This document shows, in pieces, positions 44,839 through 53,593 of a DNA stretch of 64,000 nucleotides; positions within the stretch are counted from its first letter, which is position 1, and each line of letters opens with the position of its first letter. The notes beneath the pieces are model-generated. The model was not told where the DNA came from. It worked only from the letters and a program-made list of their open reading frames with translations, and did not search any database. The DNA lies in the NCBI GenBank assembly GCA_023428755.1, contig JAEYWX010000009.1, forward strand, positions 113,430-177,429, read 5' to 3'. The translations under genes and the position numbers were made by a program. The stretch is from Bacteroidota bacterium (GTDB lineage Bacteria; Bacteroidota; Bacteroidia; Chitinophagales; Chitinophagaceae).

Positions 44839-45366
44839 ATGAGTGAGATAAATTATACTGCAGAATTCGTTGAAAGAACAAAACAATTATTGGAGCAAGT
44901 TTATGAAAAAGCAGAATCAGAGAATCTGGAAAATACTTTTTTGATGAACTGCTTATTAGGGCTAGTTGTTGCAGTGTCCGAATTAAAGAAAGGAGACTCA
45001 AAGAAGTATTTTGACCAAAAGATCAATGATGAGTTGCTTGCTAAAATTCCCAATAAGGTGGGCTATTTAGTAAATAATTCTGAATATAATTTATTAGGTA
45101 TAGAATCTTCTATATCATTTGAAATTGGTAAAAGAGAAAATCTTTCGGCACAAACGGCGAGTTGGCTTCTAGGGAAAATTAGAAATGGAATAGCGCATCA
45201 AAATATTGAAGCGATTAATTCGAATGGCAAATGGAACGGGGTGAAAATATGGAATCACGATAAGCAGAAGAGAAAAGATTTTGAAATTGAATTTACTAAC
45301 TTTGAATTGAAAGATTTTACACTCTTTATTTCTTTACAATACATCGCTCATATTCCTGTATCATAA
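44839..45366 (+). CDS. HEPN domain protein, pEK499_p136-like
   Basis: HEPN proteins are helical RNases or regulators, often toxins or defence effectors. The 175-residue protein has the Rx4H motif RNGIAH (near residue 119-124), preceded by a helix ending WLLGKIRNG. The pattern (NCLLGLVVAVSELKKG, FEIGKRENLS) fits the pEK499_p136 HEPN family. Codons are AT-rich compared with neighbouring core genes. It is alone in its transcription unit and convergent with the STAND-TPR gene, 44 bases apart. Confidence 0.72.
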   Translation: MSEINYTAEFVERTKQLLEQVYEKAESENLENTFLMNCLLGLVVAVSELKKGDSKKYFDQKINDELLAKIPNKVGYLVNNSEYNLLGIESSISFEIGKRENLSAQTASWLLGKIRNGIAHQNIEAINSNGKWNGVKIWNHDKQKRKDFEIEFTNFELKDFTLFISLQYIAHIPVS

Positions 45367-45410
45367 AAAATCTTAAAGTATAAATGGATTGGGTATAAGT
45401 TTAATCCTTA

Positions 45411-48400
45411 TTAAGTTCGTAAAGATTCAATTCCCTTTAAAAAATCTTTTACAAATTTCGAATTGTCCATTCCGCAATTTTCCAATACTAAGAGCGCTTT
45501 TTCTAAGAAAAAAATTGCTTTTGTTTTATCACCTTTCATTTTCCATGCAAATGCAATGTTTGAGTAATTAATAGCAACACTGAGGTGTTTTTCGCCAAAA
45601 GTATTTTTGTAAATTAATTCGCTTTTATGATGGAAATCTAATGCTTTGTCATATTCTTTAATCTTAGTTAAGATTGATCCGATGTTGTCATAGATAGTTG
45701 CAAGTTCTTCATGGTCGTGGCTAAAATACTTTTGCTTAATTTTCAAGCATTTCATGAAATATTCAATTGCCTCAGAATAATCTTTTTTATAGGACAATAT
45801 TAGACCTATGTTATTATAAGTTGTTACAAAATCTGGCTGTTCGGTTTCGTGTGCTTTTTGCTTAATTAAAAGACTTTTCTGGAAGAACTCTAAAGCCTTA
45901 TCGTACTCTTTCAATTTAAACAGAACACCACCTATGTTGTTATATGAAATGGCTATAGTCGAATGATCATCTCTATAGTATTTTTGTTTAATCGTTAAGC
46001 TTTTGTAATGCAATTCTAATGCTTGATTGAAATCTTCTTTTTCCTCTAGGACAAAGGCTATGTTGTTGTAATCTATTGTCAGACTCGGATGGTCGGCTCC
46101 ATAATAACTGTGGTTTACTTCTAAGCTTTTATGATGATATCTTAGTGCTTCATTCAACTTCCCTATTTTAGTCATTATCGTACCAATATTATTATACGAC
46201 GCAGCTATAGCGGGGTGTTGACTGCCATATTTACCCAGTTGAATATTCAAAGCTTTTTTATAAAAGCTTAATGCTTTTTTGTAATCACCTATTCCATCCC
46301 AAAGCAAACCAATATTATTATAAAGAACTGCAATCTCAGGTTCATTCTCGCCGTGGTATTTAAGATGGAGTTCTAATCCCTTTTCATAATATTGAAGCGC
46401 TTTATCATAATTAGCAATTTTACGATAGTGTTCTGCGAGATTTGTAACCAATATTCCGTTTTGTTCGTCATATATGTCTCTAGAATGAAGTTGTTCTAGT
46501 AATACTACTTGTTTGGTGGCGTCTGTTAAAGTCAAAACATCAAGATTCTTTGCAAGAAATGCACAGCTTTCCCAGATGTTAGTATTAACATGATTAATAA
46601 GTTCTCGAACAACTAAATGCTTTAGTTGAAAGTTTTGTCCATGTTCAATTATTGAGATTGCTTTATTTATCACTACCCAATCACTTTTTTTGTCATAGTG
46701 AAACGCATTTTTTAGGAACACAGGCACTTCATTTGTTTCCAAAGCATACACAAGTGCGGGAGACGTAACAGCTGGCTTTAGTTTTTCGGATTGTAATGTT
46801 TCAATTAGTAATTCAGTGCTATTGTTTGTTATTAAATAATGTAAATAATATTTTATAGCCTCACCCCAAACTTCATTTTCTTCATATTTTTTTACAATTG
46901 TTTCAAAACCTGCTTCCTGCTCTATTAGATAGTTGGTTAAGCTGTAAAAAAAGTAATCCTCCATTACAAACGAAACATAAAACCGGTTGTACAGAGTATA
47001 CTGGCTTAATACGGCGTTAAATAATAACTTTTGGTAAGGAGCATCTTTTACGTAGGTTCTGATAGAAGCACCAATTATTGGATCATCGTAAAGTTTATCC
47101 AATGTAATTTTTGTACTCTTTTTTTTAATCATTAATACTGCCAGTCGGGTAATAAATGCTTTTGTCTCCTTATCCTTTTCAATGGTTATTTTCCACCAGT
47201 TTTTCCAGATATTAATAAATCCTGGGTTTGTAGATTCAAGTGTTTTGTTGTTGAAAAGTTCCAGAAACAAACGCAGTAGCAATGGGTTGCTCAGTAAGTC
47301 ACCTGTAATTCTGTCTGCATAAAGCACTTCGTTCAAACTGAATTTAGGTCTGTACTTTTTCTTTCCTTCAGGGTGATTGTTATAGTTATCCCAAGCAGCG
47401 GCCAATTCAATTTTATTTAGCCGTTGAAGCTTATAGCCGTATTTGTTATGTCGGGTTGCTTCAGTTGAATCAATTTGGTTCGTGAATAATATACAGTTCC
47501 ACGACTGATCAAGGTCTGGAAAATCTTCGGGTGAAGTAATACGCCACGATAAAAGTATTTTTAATGCATCAGGAGGGAATTCGTTGATGAGTGCTTTAAT
47601 ACTGCTTAGCAACAATTCAGGATTGTCATGTTCATTGCCTCCGTCAATAATCAGTATAAAGGGTTGTTGTCGATTGTATTTTTGGAATACACTTTTTTTA
47701 AAATCAAATGAAGAACTAAGGTTCAATTTATGTTTAAGTTCTTCGGAAATTTTGCTTTTTTCAAATCTCGAAGCCCTTAGAAATAGTGTATCATAGCCAA
47801 GTTCATCTTTATACTGTCTGTTTATTTCAGCCAGTAGGTTTGTTTTTCCCGTACCTGCTTCTGAATGTAAAAAAAATAACGGAGCACTGCTTTTTATCCA
47901 GCTTCGAAGTAACATTTCCGCCTCATTCCGCCGTTGATAAATTCCCGGTAGAATTTTTCGTTCGTTTTCAAGTTCTTTTCTGGTTTGTTCATTAATGCAA
48001 ATAATTTTAGTTTTAAGGTTTTCGTAGTTGAACTCTTGTTCTGTCAGAATTCTATCTTTTAGTTTTTCTTCCAGAAATGCATGAAGTTGATTTAGTAATA
48101 TCGGGTCATTGGTTTCTTCCTTTGAACCTTCGGGGCTGTGAAAAATTATTCTTGCACCAGTAGTTCCCTCATACATAAGTATTTCTGATTTTTCTGCTGC
48201 TTTAATCGTGTACGGTTGTACAAAAAAGGGCAGCAGAGGAAGGCGATGGCCTTTGCTGTTTTGCAACCACACATTTGAATCATGTTTTAATACTTCTGCT
48301 AATGAACCTCCTTTTTCCACTTCTGTTCCTGTAAGCTTCCAAAAGAATTGCCTGTCTGCTTTTAGCATTGGGTAATTTTTGCAAAATGAAATAGCCGTGA

Positions 48401-49070
48401 TTATGTCCCTTAAAATCGGATAACAGTAAAAGTATAGTTCCTTGTAGTTTTGTTCACTCATTGTGGGAGAATGGCCTAATTCGTCATTACGGTAAGCCAG
48501 AAGTACATTAATGGCCGTTGGCTTATTGTTATGCACTTTGATCCTGTAAGTTTTAGTAGTACCAAACGCATCAGTGTACTCTTTCTTTATTGTGTATTGT
48601 TTTATGGTATTATGTTGTTTGCCAGTTTGTAATTTGTGATATGCTATCGGCAGTTCTTTTACAAAAAATAAATGATTATTGCTTTCCAGGAATTCAATAC
48701 ACATTTCTAAAAACTGATTCCAGTTACCATAGTAAGGCCTTGAAAGCCTTTCCCTAAAGAATGCATTTATTTCCACACTCTTATATGAAGAACGAAAGTA
48801 TTCTGTTGCAACAAGTAGTGCCAGATATTTCAAAGTGTTTATAAAACTATCTTTTAATATGCTAAACTTGTAGAAGTACGATTGTTCTTCAATCATACGC
48901 TTAAAAGGATAGGCGATAATGTAAGGATAATTATTGATAACATCAGTCTCCAACTCATCAAATTCAATTTCGAGAATCAGTGGCTGCCGACATTCCTGAC
49001 ACAATCCCTGCAGATGAGAAAAATATCCTTTTTTATTCCAAATACAACCGGGCGTTTTACAATAATACAT
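45411..49070 (-). CDS. Zinc ribbon/HEPN-like/STAND NTPase/TPR protein, candidate Avs-like defence protein
   Basis: The 1219-residue protein has four parts. Residues 1-30 carry two Cys pairs (C4, C9, C24, C27), a zinc ribbon. Residues 50-330 are helical with YRNDELGHS at about 191-199, matching the HEPN Rx4-6H motif, though this could be structural. A STAND-type NTPase follows: Walker A HSEAGTGKTNLL (about 405-412), Walker B FILIIDGGNEHD and ILLSWRITSP. A linker then leads to eight kinesin-light-chain-type TPR units of 42 residues (repeats YNNIGLLWDGIGDYKKALSF; about 870-1205). Effector-STAND-TPR order is that of antiviral STAND proteins. The DNA is AT-rich relative to flanking core genes, suggesting transfer. 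Confidence 0.75.
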   Translation of the reverse strand: MYYCKTPGCIWNKKGYFSHLQGLCQECRQPLILEIEFDELETDVINNYPYIIAYPFKRMIEEQSYFYKFSILKDSFINTLKYLALLVATEYFRSSYKSVEINAFFRERLSRPYYGNWNQFLEMCIEFLESNNHLFFVKELPIAYHKLQTGKQHNTIKQYTIKKEYTDAFGTTKTYRIKVHNNKPTAINVLLAYRNDELGHSPTMSEQNYKELYFYCYPILRDIITAISFCKNYPMLKADRQFFWKLTGTEVEKGGSLAEVLKHDSNVWLQNSKGHRLPLLPFFVQPYTIKAAEKSEILMYEGTTGARIIFHSPEGSKEETNDPILLNQLHAFLEEKLKDRILTEQEFNYENLKTKIICINEQTRKELENERKILPGIYQRRNEAEMLLRSWIKSSAPLFFLHSEAGTGKTNLLAEINRQYKDELGYDTLFLRASRFEKSKISEELKHKLNLSSSFDFKKSVFQKYNRQQPFILIIDGGNEHDNPELLLSSIKALINEFPPDALKILLSWRITSPEDFPDLDQSWNCILFTNQIDSTEATRHNKYGYKLQRLNKIELAAAWDNYNNHPEGKKKYRPKFSLNEVLYADRITGDLLSNPLLLRLFLELFNNKTLESTNPGFINIWKNWWKITIEKDKETKAFITRLAVLMIKKKSTKITLDKLYDDPIIGASIRTYVKDAPYQKLLFNAVLSQYTLYNRFYVSFVMEDYFFYSLTNYLIEQEAGFETIVKKYEENEVWGEAIKYYLHYLITNNSTELLIETLQSEKLKPAVTSPALVYALETNEVPVFLKNAFHYDKKSDWVVINKAISIIEHGQNFQLKHLVVRELINHVNTNIWESCAFLAKNLDVLTLTDATKQVVLLEQLHSRDIYDEQNGILVTNLAEHYRKIANYDKALQYYEKGLELHLKYHGENEPEIAVLYNNIGLLWDGIGDYKKALSFYKKALNIQLGKYGSQHPAIAASYNNIGTIMTKIGKLNEALRYHHKSLEVNHSYYGADHPSLTIDYNNIAFVLEEKEDFNQALELHYKSLTIKQKYYRDDHSTIAISYNNIGGVLFKLKEYDKALEFFQKSLLIKQKAHETEQPDFVTTYNNIGLILSYKKDYSEAIEYFMKCLKIKQKYFSHDHEELATIYDNIGSILTKIKEYDKALDFHHKSELIYKNTFGEKHLSVAINYSNIAFAWKMKGDKTKAIFFLEKALLVLENCGMDNSKFVKDFLKGIESLRT

Positions 49071-49183
49071 ACTGGTAATGCTAGAATGACAAATTACGAA
49101 ATTGTGAAAGAATGCCTACTATTCCGCAAACATAATCCCCCACTTTGCAAATACACTGCAAACTCACCTCCTTTCTTTGCGCT

Positions 49184-49531
49184 ATGAAAAAGGAGGAACT
49201 TCAAAAAAACTAATTCATCCTGCAACAGATAAGGCAAGAACAGATTCCCTTCGCCGGCAAAACCCAAACGGAAGCGCTGGAGCAGGCCATCCAACAGTGT
49301 TGTGCTGTCTATTTTCACCAGGTCGAAACACTTTCTGAAAAACGTTTCGGTGCACTCCTGCAACGGGTAATGGCGTTTGATGAAGAACGGGGGCTGGTTC
49401 CCGGCCAGGTTCCACATATCCGTTATTCGTACAGCGATGCTTTTCTTACCTGGGACGATGAACTCTGGCGACGCATGAACCAACGGCTGGAAAAGGTGAG
49501 CGACCAGTTTTTTCGATTCCTGCCCGATTAA
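49184..49531 (+). pseudogene. Small hypothetical gene broken by an in-frame stop
   Basis: The frame from the ATG at 49184 reads MKKEELQKN, then a TAA at 49211, and then continues in the same frame for about 100 codons to a TAA at 49529. The downstream sequence (GKTQTEALEQAIQQCCAVYF and RYSYSDAFLTWDDELWRRMN) has coding character. One nonsense change therefore seems to have killed the gene, unless the stop is a base-calling error beside the run of seven A. No internal ATG start would rescue most of it. The family is unrecognised. Confidence 0.6.
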
Positions 49532-49592
49532 TGATACGGGTAACATTAAGCATAGTAACCCTTTTCAAACGAATCATAACACATCAACAGGT

Positions 49593-49865
49593 ATGGATGC
49601 AGAAATAAACAGGTTAACAAACGAACTGCAGGAGGCACAAAAGCTGTTACAGGACACTGCCTTCGATCGGATGGCCTACAAAGCACTTTATGAAACGGAA
49701 ACACAAACCACTGCTGCCTGTAAGCAACAGATTCTTCAACTGAATGAAGAACTGAAAGATGTGTGGCAACAGTTAGGTAAGGTTCTGGCCGATTTTGATG
49801 AAGCAAAAGAGCAACTGGCAGCTAAAGAAAATCAACTGCAAAAACTATTGAACAGCCGTAAATAA
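49593..49865 (+). CDS. Small coiled-coil protein
   Basis: The 90-residue protein is almost all predicted coiled coil (INRLTNELQEAQKLLQDTAF and LQLNEELKDVWQQLGKVLAD). It lies 52 bases upstream of rmuC in the same direction. No family is recognised; a partner role is possible but unsupported. Confidence 0.6.
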   Translation: MDAEINRLTNELQEAQKLLQDTAFDRMAYKALYETETQTTAACKQQILQLNEELKDVWQQLGKVLADFDEAKEQLAAKENQLQKLLNSRK

Positions 49866-49917
49866 AAATAAAATATAGCAAATTCTGCTTCTACTAACAC
49901 ACAATAATTATATCAAC

Positions 49918-51309
49918 ATGAATACACTACTTCTTTTGTCCGTTATTTTTTCGCTGGCAGCCGGTTTGCTCATCGGTTGGCTCTTGGGGAAATTTCAAAG
50001 TAACAAACTGCTGGCTTCGGTTGAAGCAAAGCAACAGGAACAGGAAAACCGCTTGCAGGAAACAACGGCTGCTGCAAGGCAATCCGAAAAAGAAAAGCAG
50101 GAATACCTTTCGCTGTATCAAACTGTAAATGGAAAATTGTCGGTACTGGAAGCTGAACAGAAAAAGCATCATGAATTGCAACAGGTGCATCAGCAAACTC
50201 TCCATCAACTGGCAGTTACTGGTGAGCAGTTACAAGCAGCCAATGAACGTTTCAATACACAGAAACAGGAACTGGAACAAATCGGCGACAGGTTCCGTCA
50301 TGAGTTTAAAGTTCTGGCCCAGGGTATTCTTGAAGGCAATTCGCAAAAATTTACAGAGGTAAACGAACAAAAATTAAAAACTATTCTCGATCCGCTGAAA
50401 ACAGAACTGGGGGTGTTTAAGCAAAAGGTAGAGGAAACCTATGATAAAGAAAGCAAGGAGCGCTTTACATTGGGCAGGGAAGTGCAACGCCTCATTGAAA
50501 GCAGTCAGCTTGTAAGTGAACAGGCCAATAACCTCACAACTGCACTCAAAGGAAATAAAAAACTGCAGGGCAACTGGGGCGAAATGATTCTTGAATCAAT
50601 TCTTGAAAATAGTGGTCTCATCAAAGGCAGCCATTTTAAGTTACAGGAAATGATCAAAGACCATACAGGGGTTGTGATCAAAGATGATGAAGGCAGAGCA
50701 TTACAGCCGGATGTAACGATTTATTATCCCGACGACCGGAAAATTATCATCGATTCAAAAGTATCGCTGCTTGCCTATGAAAATGCCATGAATGCAACAG
50801 GTAAAGATGAAGCAAACCAGTTCATGAACGAGCATATCCGTGCATTAAAAACACATGTAGATGGCCTTAGCAAAAAACGCTATCCCAAATATGCAAAAGC
50901 ACTGGATTATGTGTTGATGTTTGTACCGGTGGAGCCTGCCTTTCTCGAAGCATTAAAAGCAGATCACCTTTTATGGAAGTACGCATACGACAAGGGAATT
51001 ATCCTGGTAAGTCCTACCAACCTGCTGGCCATCCTGAAAATTGTAGAGGAAATGTGGAAGGTGGATAAGCAAACGAAAAATGCAGAAGAGATTGCCAGCC
51101 AGGCCGGTGTTATCTACGATAAGTTTGTGAACTTTCTCGGTAGTTTCAAAGCCGTTGGCGACTCGTTGGGAGCTGCACAGAGTATTTATGATAATGCATT
51201 CAAGCAACTGGCATCGGGGCAGGGCAATTTCTCAAAACAGGTGGAGAAACTGAAACTGATGGGTGCAAAAACAATCAAATCAATACCGGGTCATTTTCAG
51301 GAGGAGTAA
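49918..51309 (+). CDS. rmuC: DNA recombination protein RmuC
   Basis: RmuC is a membrane-anchored nuclease-like protein that limits recombination between inverted repeats. The 463-residue protein has an N-terminal membrane helix (LLLLSVIFSLAAGLLIGWLL), a long coiled coil, and a PD-(D/E)XK-like core (GNWGEMILESILENSGLIKG; PDVTIYYPDDRKIIIDSKVS). The helical region DYVLMFVPVEPAFLEALKAD and VSPTNLLAILKIVEEMWKVD completes it. Length and motifs are normal. Confidence 0.95.
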   Translation: MNTLLLLSVIFSLAAGLLIGWLLGKFQSNKLLASVEAKQQEQENRLQETTAAARQSEKEKQEYLSLYQTVNGKLSVLEAEQKKHHELQQVHQQTLHQLAVTGEQLQAANERFNTQKQELEQIGDRFRHEFKVLAQGILEGNSQKFTEVNEQKLKTILDPLKTELGVFKQKVEETYDKESKERFTLGREVQRLIESSQLVSEQANNLTTALKGNKKLQGNWGEMILESILENSGLIKGSHFKLQEMIKDHTGVVIKDDEGRALQPDVTIYYPDDRKIIIDSKVSLLAYENAMNATGKDEANQFMNEHIRALKTHVDGLSKKRYPKYAKALDYVLMFVPVEPAFLEALKADHLLWKYAYDKGIILVSPTNLLAILKIVEEMWKVDKQTKNAEEIASQAGVIYDKFVNFLGSFKAVGDSLGAAQSIYDNAFKQLASGQGNFSKQVEKLKLMGAKTIKSIPGHFQEE

Positions 51310-51371
51310 ACATTTGTTCAATTGCAATGCATTAAAAACGAACTGGTATTTATGTTACGCTTCAAAAATGA

Positions 51372-51815
51372 ATGGTTATGCAAACACACAATAATCCAGA
51401 TAACGCACAGGTGTGGCTGCTCGATGAACACAGAATCGTACGCCGTACACTCATTGAATATTGTTTCAAAAAACATTTTCCTGCATACAGTATTGCAGAA
51501 TTTGCAGATGCTGCTGCAGTTATGAAAGCCTGTAAAATGCAGTTAAAGAAAGGTGACTGGCCCTTACTTTTCATCACAGATTTTAATCATGCCGGGGCCA
51601 ATGGCATTGAACTGGCGTCGTACATCCGTGACTTGGAAAAACACAATAGCGTGATGGGAATGCATATCGTCTTGTTTTCAATGGTAAGCGAAACCATCCT
51701 TGCTGCAACGGCAAAACAGGCGGACAATCCGGTCAACAAAATTTTTTCAAAAGCAGATGACATGGAACGGCTGATTCATTACCTGGGGGAAATTCTTCAT
51801 TCCCCAAAAACCTGA
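51372..51815 (+). CDS. Single-domain response regulator-like protein
   Basis: The 147-residue protein (start at 51372 or the ATG at 51378) has the receiver-domain layout. Phosphoacceptor Asp is near residue 70 in LLFITDFNHAGANGIEL, and a conserved Lys follows in NKIFSKADDME. The N-terminal acidic pair (VWLLDEHRIVRRTL) is also present. There is no output domain, so it may act by protein binding or phosphate shuttling. No histidine kinase is adjacent. Confidence 0.72.
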   Translation: MVMQTHNNPDNAQVWLLDEHRIVRRTLIEYCFKKHFPAYSIAEFADAAAVMKACKMQLKKGDWPLLFITDFNHAGANGIELASYIRDLEKHNSVMGMHIVLFSMVSETILAATAKQADNPVNKIFSKADDMERLIHYLGEILHSPKT

Positions 51816-51820
51816 AAACA

Positions 51821-51853
51821 AAAATCCCTTTGCTGCGGCAAAGGGATTTTTAA
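51821..51853. terminator. Bidirectional terminator between response regulator and XRE gene
   Basis: AAAATCCCTTTGC and GCAAAGGGATTTT form a 13-bp stem around a TGCG loop, flanked by A/T-runs on both sides, between two convergent genes. Confidence 0.9.
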
Positions 51854-51867
51854 TATACTGATTGGGT

Positions 51868-52242
51868 TTACTTCTTTTCCAATAGCTTTTCAAGAAGTGC
51901 AATTTTTTCATCTTTCTCTTTTAATAACTTATCGTACAAGTCTATGATTTTATCAACAGGGTTAAATTGAAAAACAGATGCGTTATCATGGAAGTCATGA
52001 AAGGTGCATGAGATGTTATTTATAACTGCTTCCTCTTGGAAACTTCTGATTGCATCTGGGGTAACTTTCAAGACCTTCCCAATCTTTTCAATCATATCTC
52101 TATCCAAAGCTTCCTTTTGCTCCAACGCACTCACCGCCTGCTGGCTCAATCCCAACTCCATCGCCAAAGCATCCTGCTTAATACCTAATATCTCACGGAT
52201 GCGTTTTACATTTCTTCCTTCGTGTATGGTCTTTTCTGTCAT
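51868..52242 (-). CDS. XRE-family helix-turn-helix regulator with C-terminal coiled coil
   Basis: The start at 52242 gives a 124-residue protein that opens near the HTH domain (GRNVKRIREILGIKQDALAM; MELGLSQQAVSALEQKEALD). A linker and a basic-acidic coiled coil follow (DLYDKLLKEKDEKIALLEKL). It probably dimerises through the coiled coil and binds DNA as a small repressor. Its upstream region carries arrays of 11-bp repeats (52467-52601), possible targets. The 33 residues upstream of this ATG in the longer frame have no family similarity. Confidence 0.85.
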   Translation of the reverse strand: MTEKTIHEGRNVKRIREILGIKQDALAMELGLSQQAVSALEQKEALDRDMIEKIGKVLKVTPDAIRSFQEEAVINNISCTFHDFHDNASVFQFNPVDKIIDLYDKLLKEKDEKIALLEKLLEKK

Positions 52243-52667
52243 ACCGCTAAAGTAATTATTTCTGTTTGTTTTTTCTGCTGCTTCCGGTGTAGAGAAAGTC
52301 GGGTAGTGAAATACAACCTCAAATGGTTGAATACCAGCCAAAACCCTTCGTTTGTGAGTTTCTCCTTACATAGGATAAAGATCGGTGTCCCTTTGTGTCC
52401 ATCCGTGGCCAAAAAACGGCGCCAAAGCAGGTACTTATCAGTAAATAGGTAGCATTGTACAGCAGCCATCCTTCGTTCATCCTTCGCTCATTCTTCGCTG
52501 CTAAAGCCACGATACTCCCACCTTAAAGCGTAGATAAAGCGTACTTAAAGCGTTCACGGCGTATAAATCCGACAGGGGCTAAGCGTACGTTAAGCACGGA
52601 AAAGGCTGCTGTAGAACCCTGTCAACTTCGTTCAAACAAGGGTAAACAACCGCAGGAAGATGCGTAT
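52243..52667. repeat. Intergenic region with arrays of 11-bp repeats
   Basis: No gene. Three arrays share an 11-bp period. CATCCTTCGTT/CATCCTTCGCT/CATTCTTCGCT lies at 52467-52499. TAAAGCGTAGA/TAAAGCGTACT/TAAAGCGTTCA lies at 52524-52556, with degenerate units at 52502 and 52513 in the same phase. TAAGCGTACGT/TAAGCACGGAA lies at 52580-52601. Confidence 0.7.
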
Positions 52668-53459
52668 TTACCCAAAAATAGCATTCAGCAATCCCGCCAA
52701 TCGAACCCCCGCTTTCAGTAATTGATCATTTACAGTAGCAATGTATTTGAAATTGTAATCGTAACTCAAACGATCGCCCGTTTTAATGCCGGCGTAAATG
52801 CCTTCCGCCAATTGATACGATTCCCAGATCCAATCCTGCACCGCTTGTGTTTGCCATTGTTTTCGCAATGATCTGGTAATGTAGTCAACAGCTGCCGCAT
52901 GTTCGGTATAGCTCAAGTGCTGAAAGTCGATGATGCGTGAATCCCATACCTGGTGCAGGTTCGATGCATCACTGAACCAGTTTACCGTAATTCTGTTTCC
53001 GCCAAGGTCTTCCGGTCGGCCCACATGCATCGGCTGATGTACATCACCTACAAAGTGAATGAGCAAACGCAGATACAGTTTTTTCTTTTCAGCTTCCAGG
53101 TTTTTGTTTTTCAACTCCTGCGCAAGCCAGTTGATCTTTGTGTACACATCGGTGGCTGTATCTGTTGCAAGAAAATTGTACACGGCCTCTTTGGTAAGCC
53201 CGGCCGGTAAGTTGATATAATGCCAGTTGGAAAGATAGTTGTACGATGGATCGGATTTGATAAAATCGGCCCAGTTGCTGGTCATGGCAATGGATTCATG
53301 TCCGAGAATAGCAGCAATGGCTTTACCGGTTTTTTTACTGATGTACTTGTTGGCAACTTCACCCACCACCCGGTGGCCCTGCACACCCCAAGCCATGGTT
53401 GTAAATGGAAGAATAAAACAGGAGAGGAGGAGTACCGATGTTCTGAATTGTTTCATCAT
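52668..53459 (-). CDS. S1/P1-type nuclease
   Basis: The 263-residue protein has a signal peptide (SVLLLSCFILPFTTMAW) and the zinc-dependent S1/P1 nuclease fold. The mature N-terminus is WGVQGHRVVGEVANKYI, in which Trp1 and His ligate zinc in this family. HFVGDVHQPMHVGRPEDLGG, ISKKTGKAIAAILG and NLHQVWDSRIIDF are further family motifs. It should cleave single-stranded DNA and RNA and remove 3' phosphates in the periplasm or outside the cell. A TAGCTTTG box lies 18-25 bases upstream. Confidence 0.93.
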   Translation of the reverse strand: MMKQFRTSVLLLSCFILPFTTMAWGVQGHRVVGEVANKYISKKTGKAIAAILGHESIAMTSNWADFIKSDPSYNYLSNWHYINLPAGLTKEAVYNFLATDTATDVYTKINWLAQELKNKNLEAEKKKLYLRLLIHFVGDVHQPMHVGRPEDLGGNRITVNWFSDASNLHQVWDSRIIDFQHLSYTEHAAAVDYITRSLRKQWQTQAVQDWIWESYQLAEGIYAGIKTGDRLSYDYNFKYIATVNDQLLKAGVRLAGLLNAIFG

Positions 53460-53476
53460 GCTTTTTGTTTGTGGCG

Positions 53477-53484
53477 CAAAGCTA
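53477..53484 (-). promoter_or_regulatory. -7 box of the S1/P1 nuclease gene
   Basis: TAGCTTTG on the minus strand, an exact TAnnTTTG match, 17 bases before the start. Confidence 0.45.
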
Positions 53485-53512
53485 ATGGAAGGACGATTAT
53501 GTTTTGTGCAAT

Positions 53513-53548
53513 GGGTGAGTCACCCGCTCTCCTTAGGGTGGCTCACCC
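53513..53548. repeat. REP-like inverted repeat
   Basis: GGGTGAGTCACCC (53513-53525) and GGGTGGCTCACCC (53536-53548) pair at 12 of 13 positions around a 10-base loop. Adjacent to the M1 terminator. Confidence 0.55.
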
Positions 53549-53567
53549 GCATGTTGCACGCAAACAA

Positions 53568-53593
53568 AAAGGCGGTTCGCAAGAACCGCCTTT
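53568..53593 (-). terminator. Terminator of the M1 aminopeptidase gene
   Basis: AAAGGCGGTTC and GAACCGCCTTT around GCAA. On the minus strand it runs into TTTTTGTTTG, with the heptamer array between it and the stop codon. Confidence 0.85.

Noticed and set aside
49094..49546. Reverse-strand ORF of 150 codons upstream of the STAND gene
   Set aside because: The opposite strand carries a better coding pattern (the nonsense-interrupted gene at 49184-49531), and the reverse frame has no recognisable protein features.
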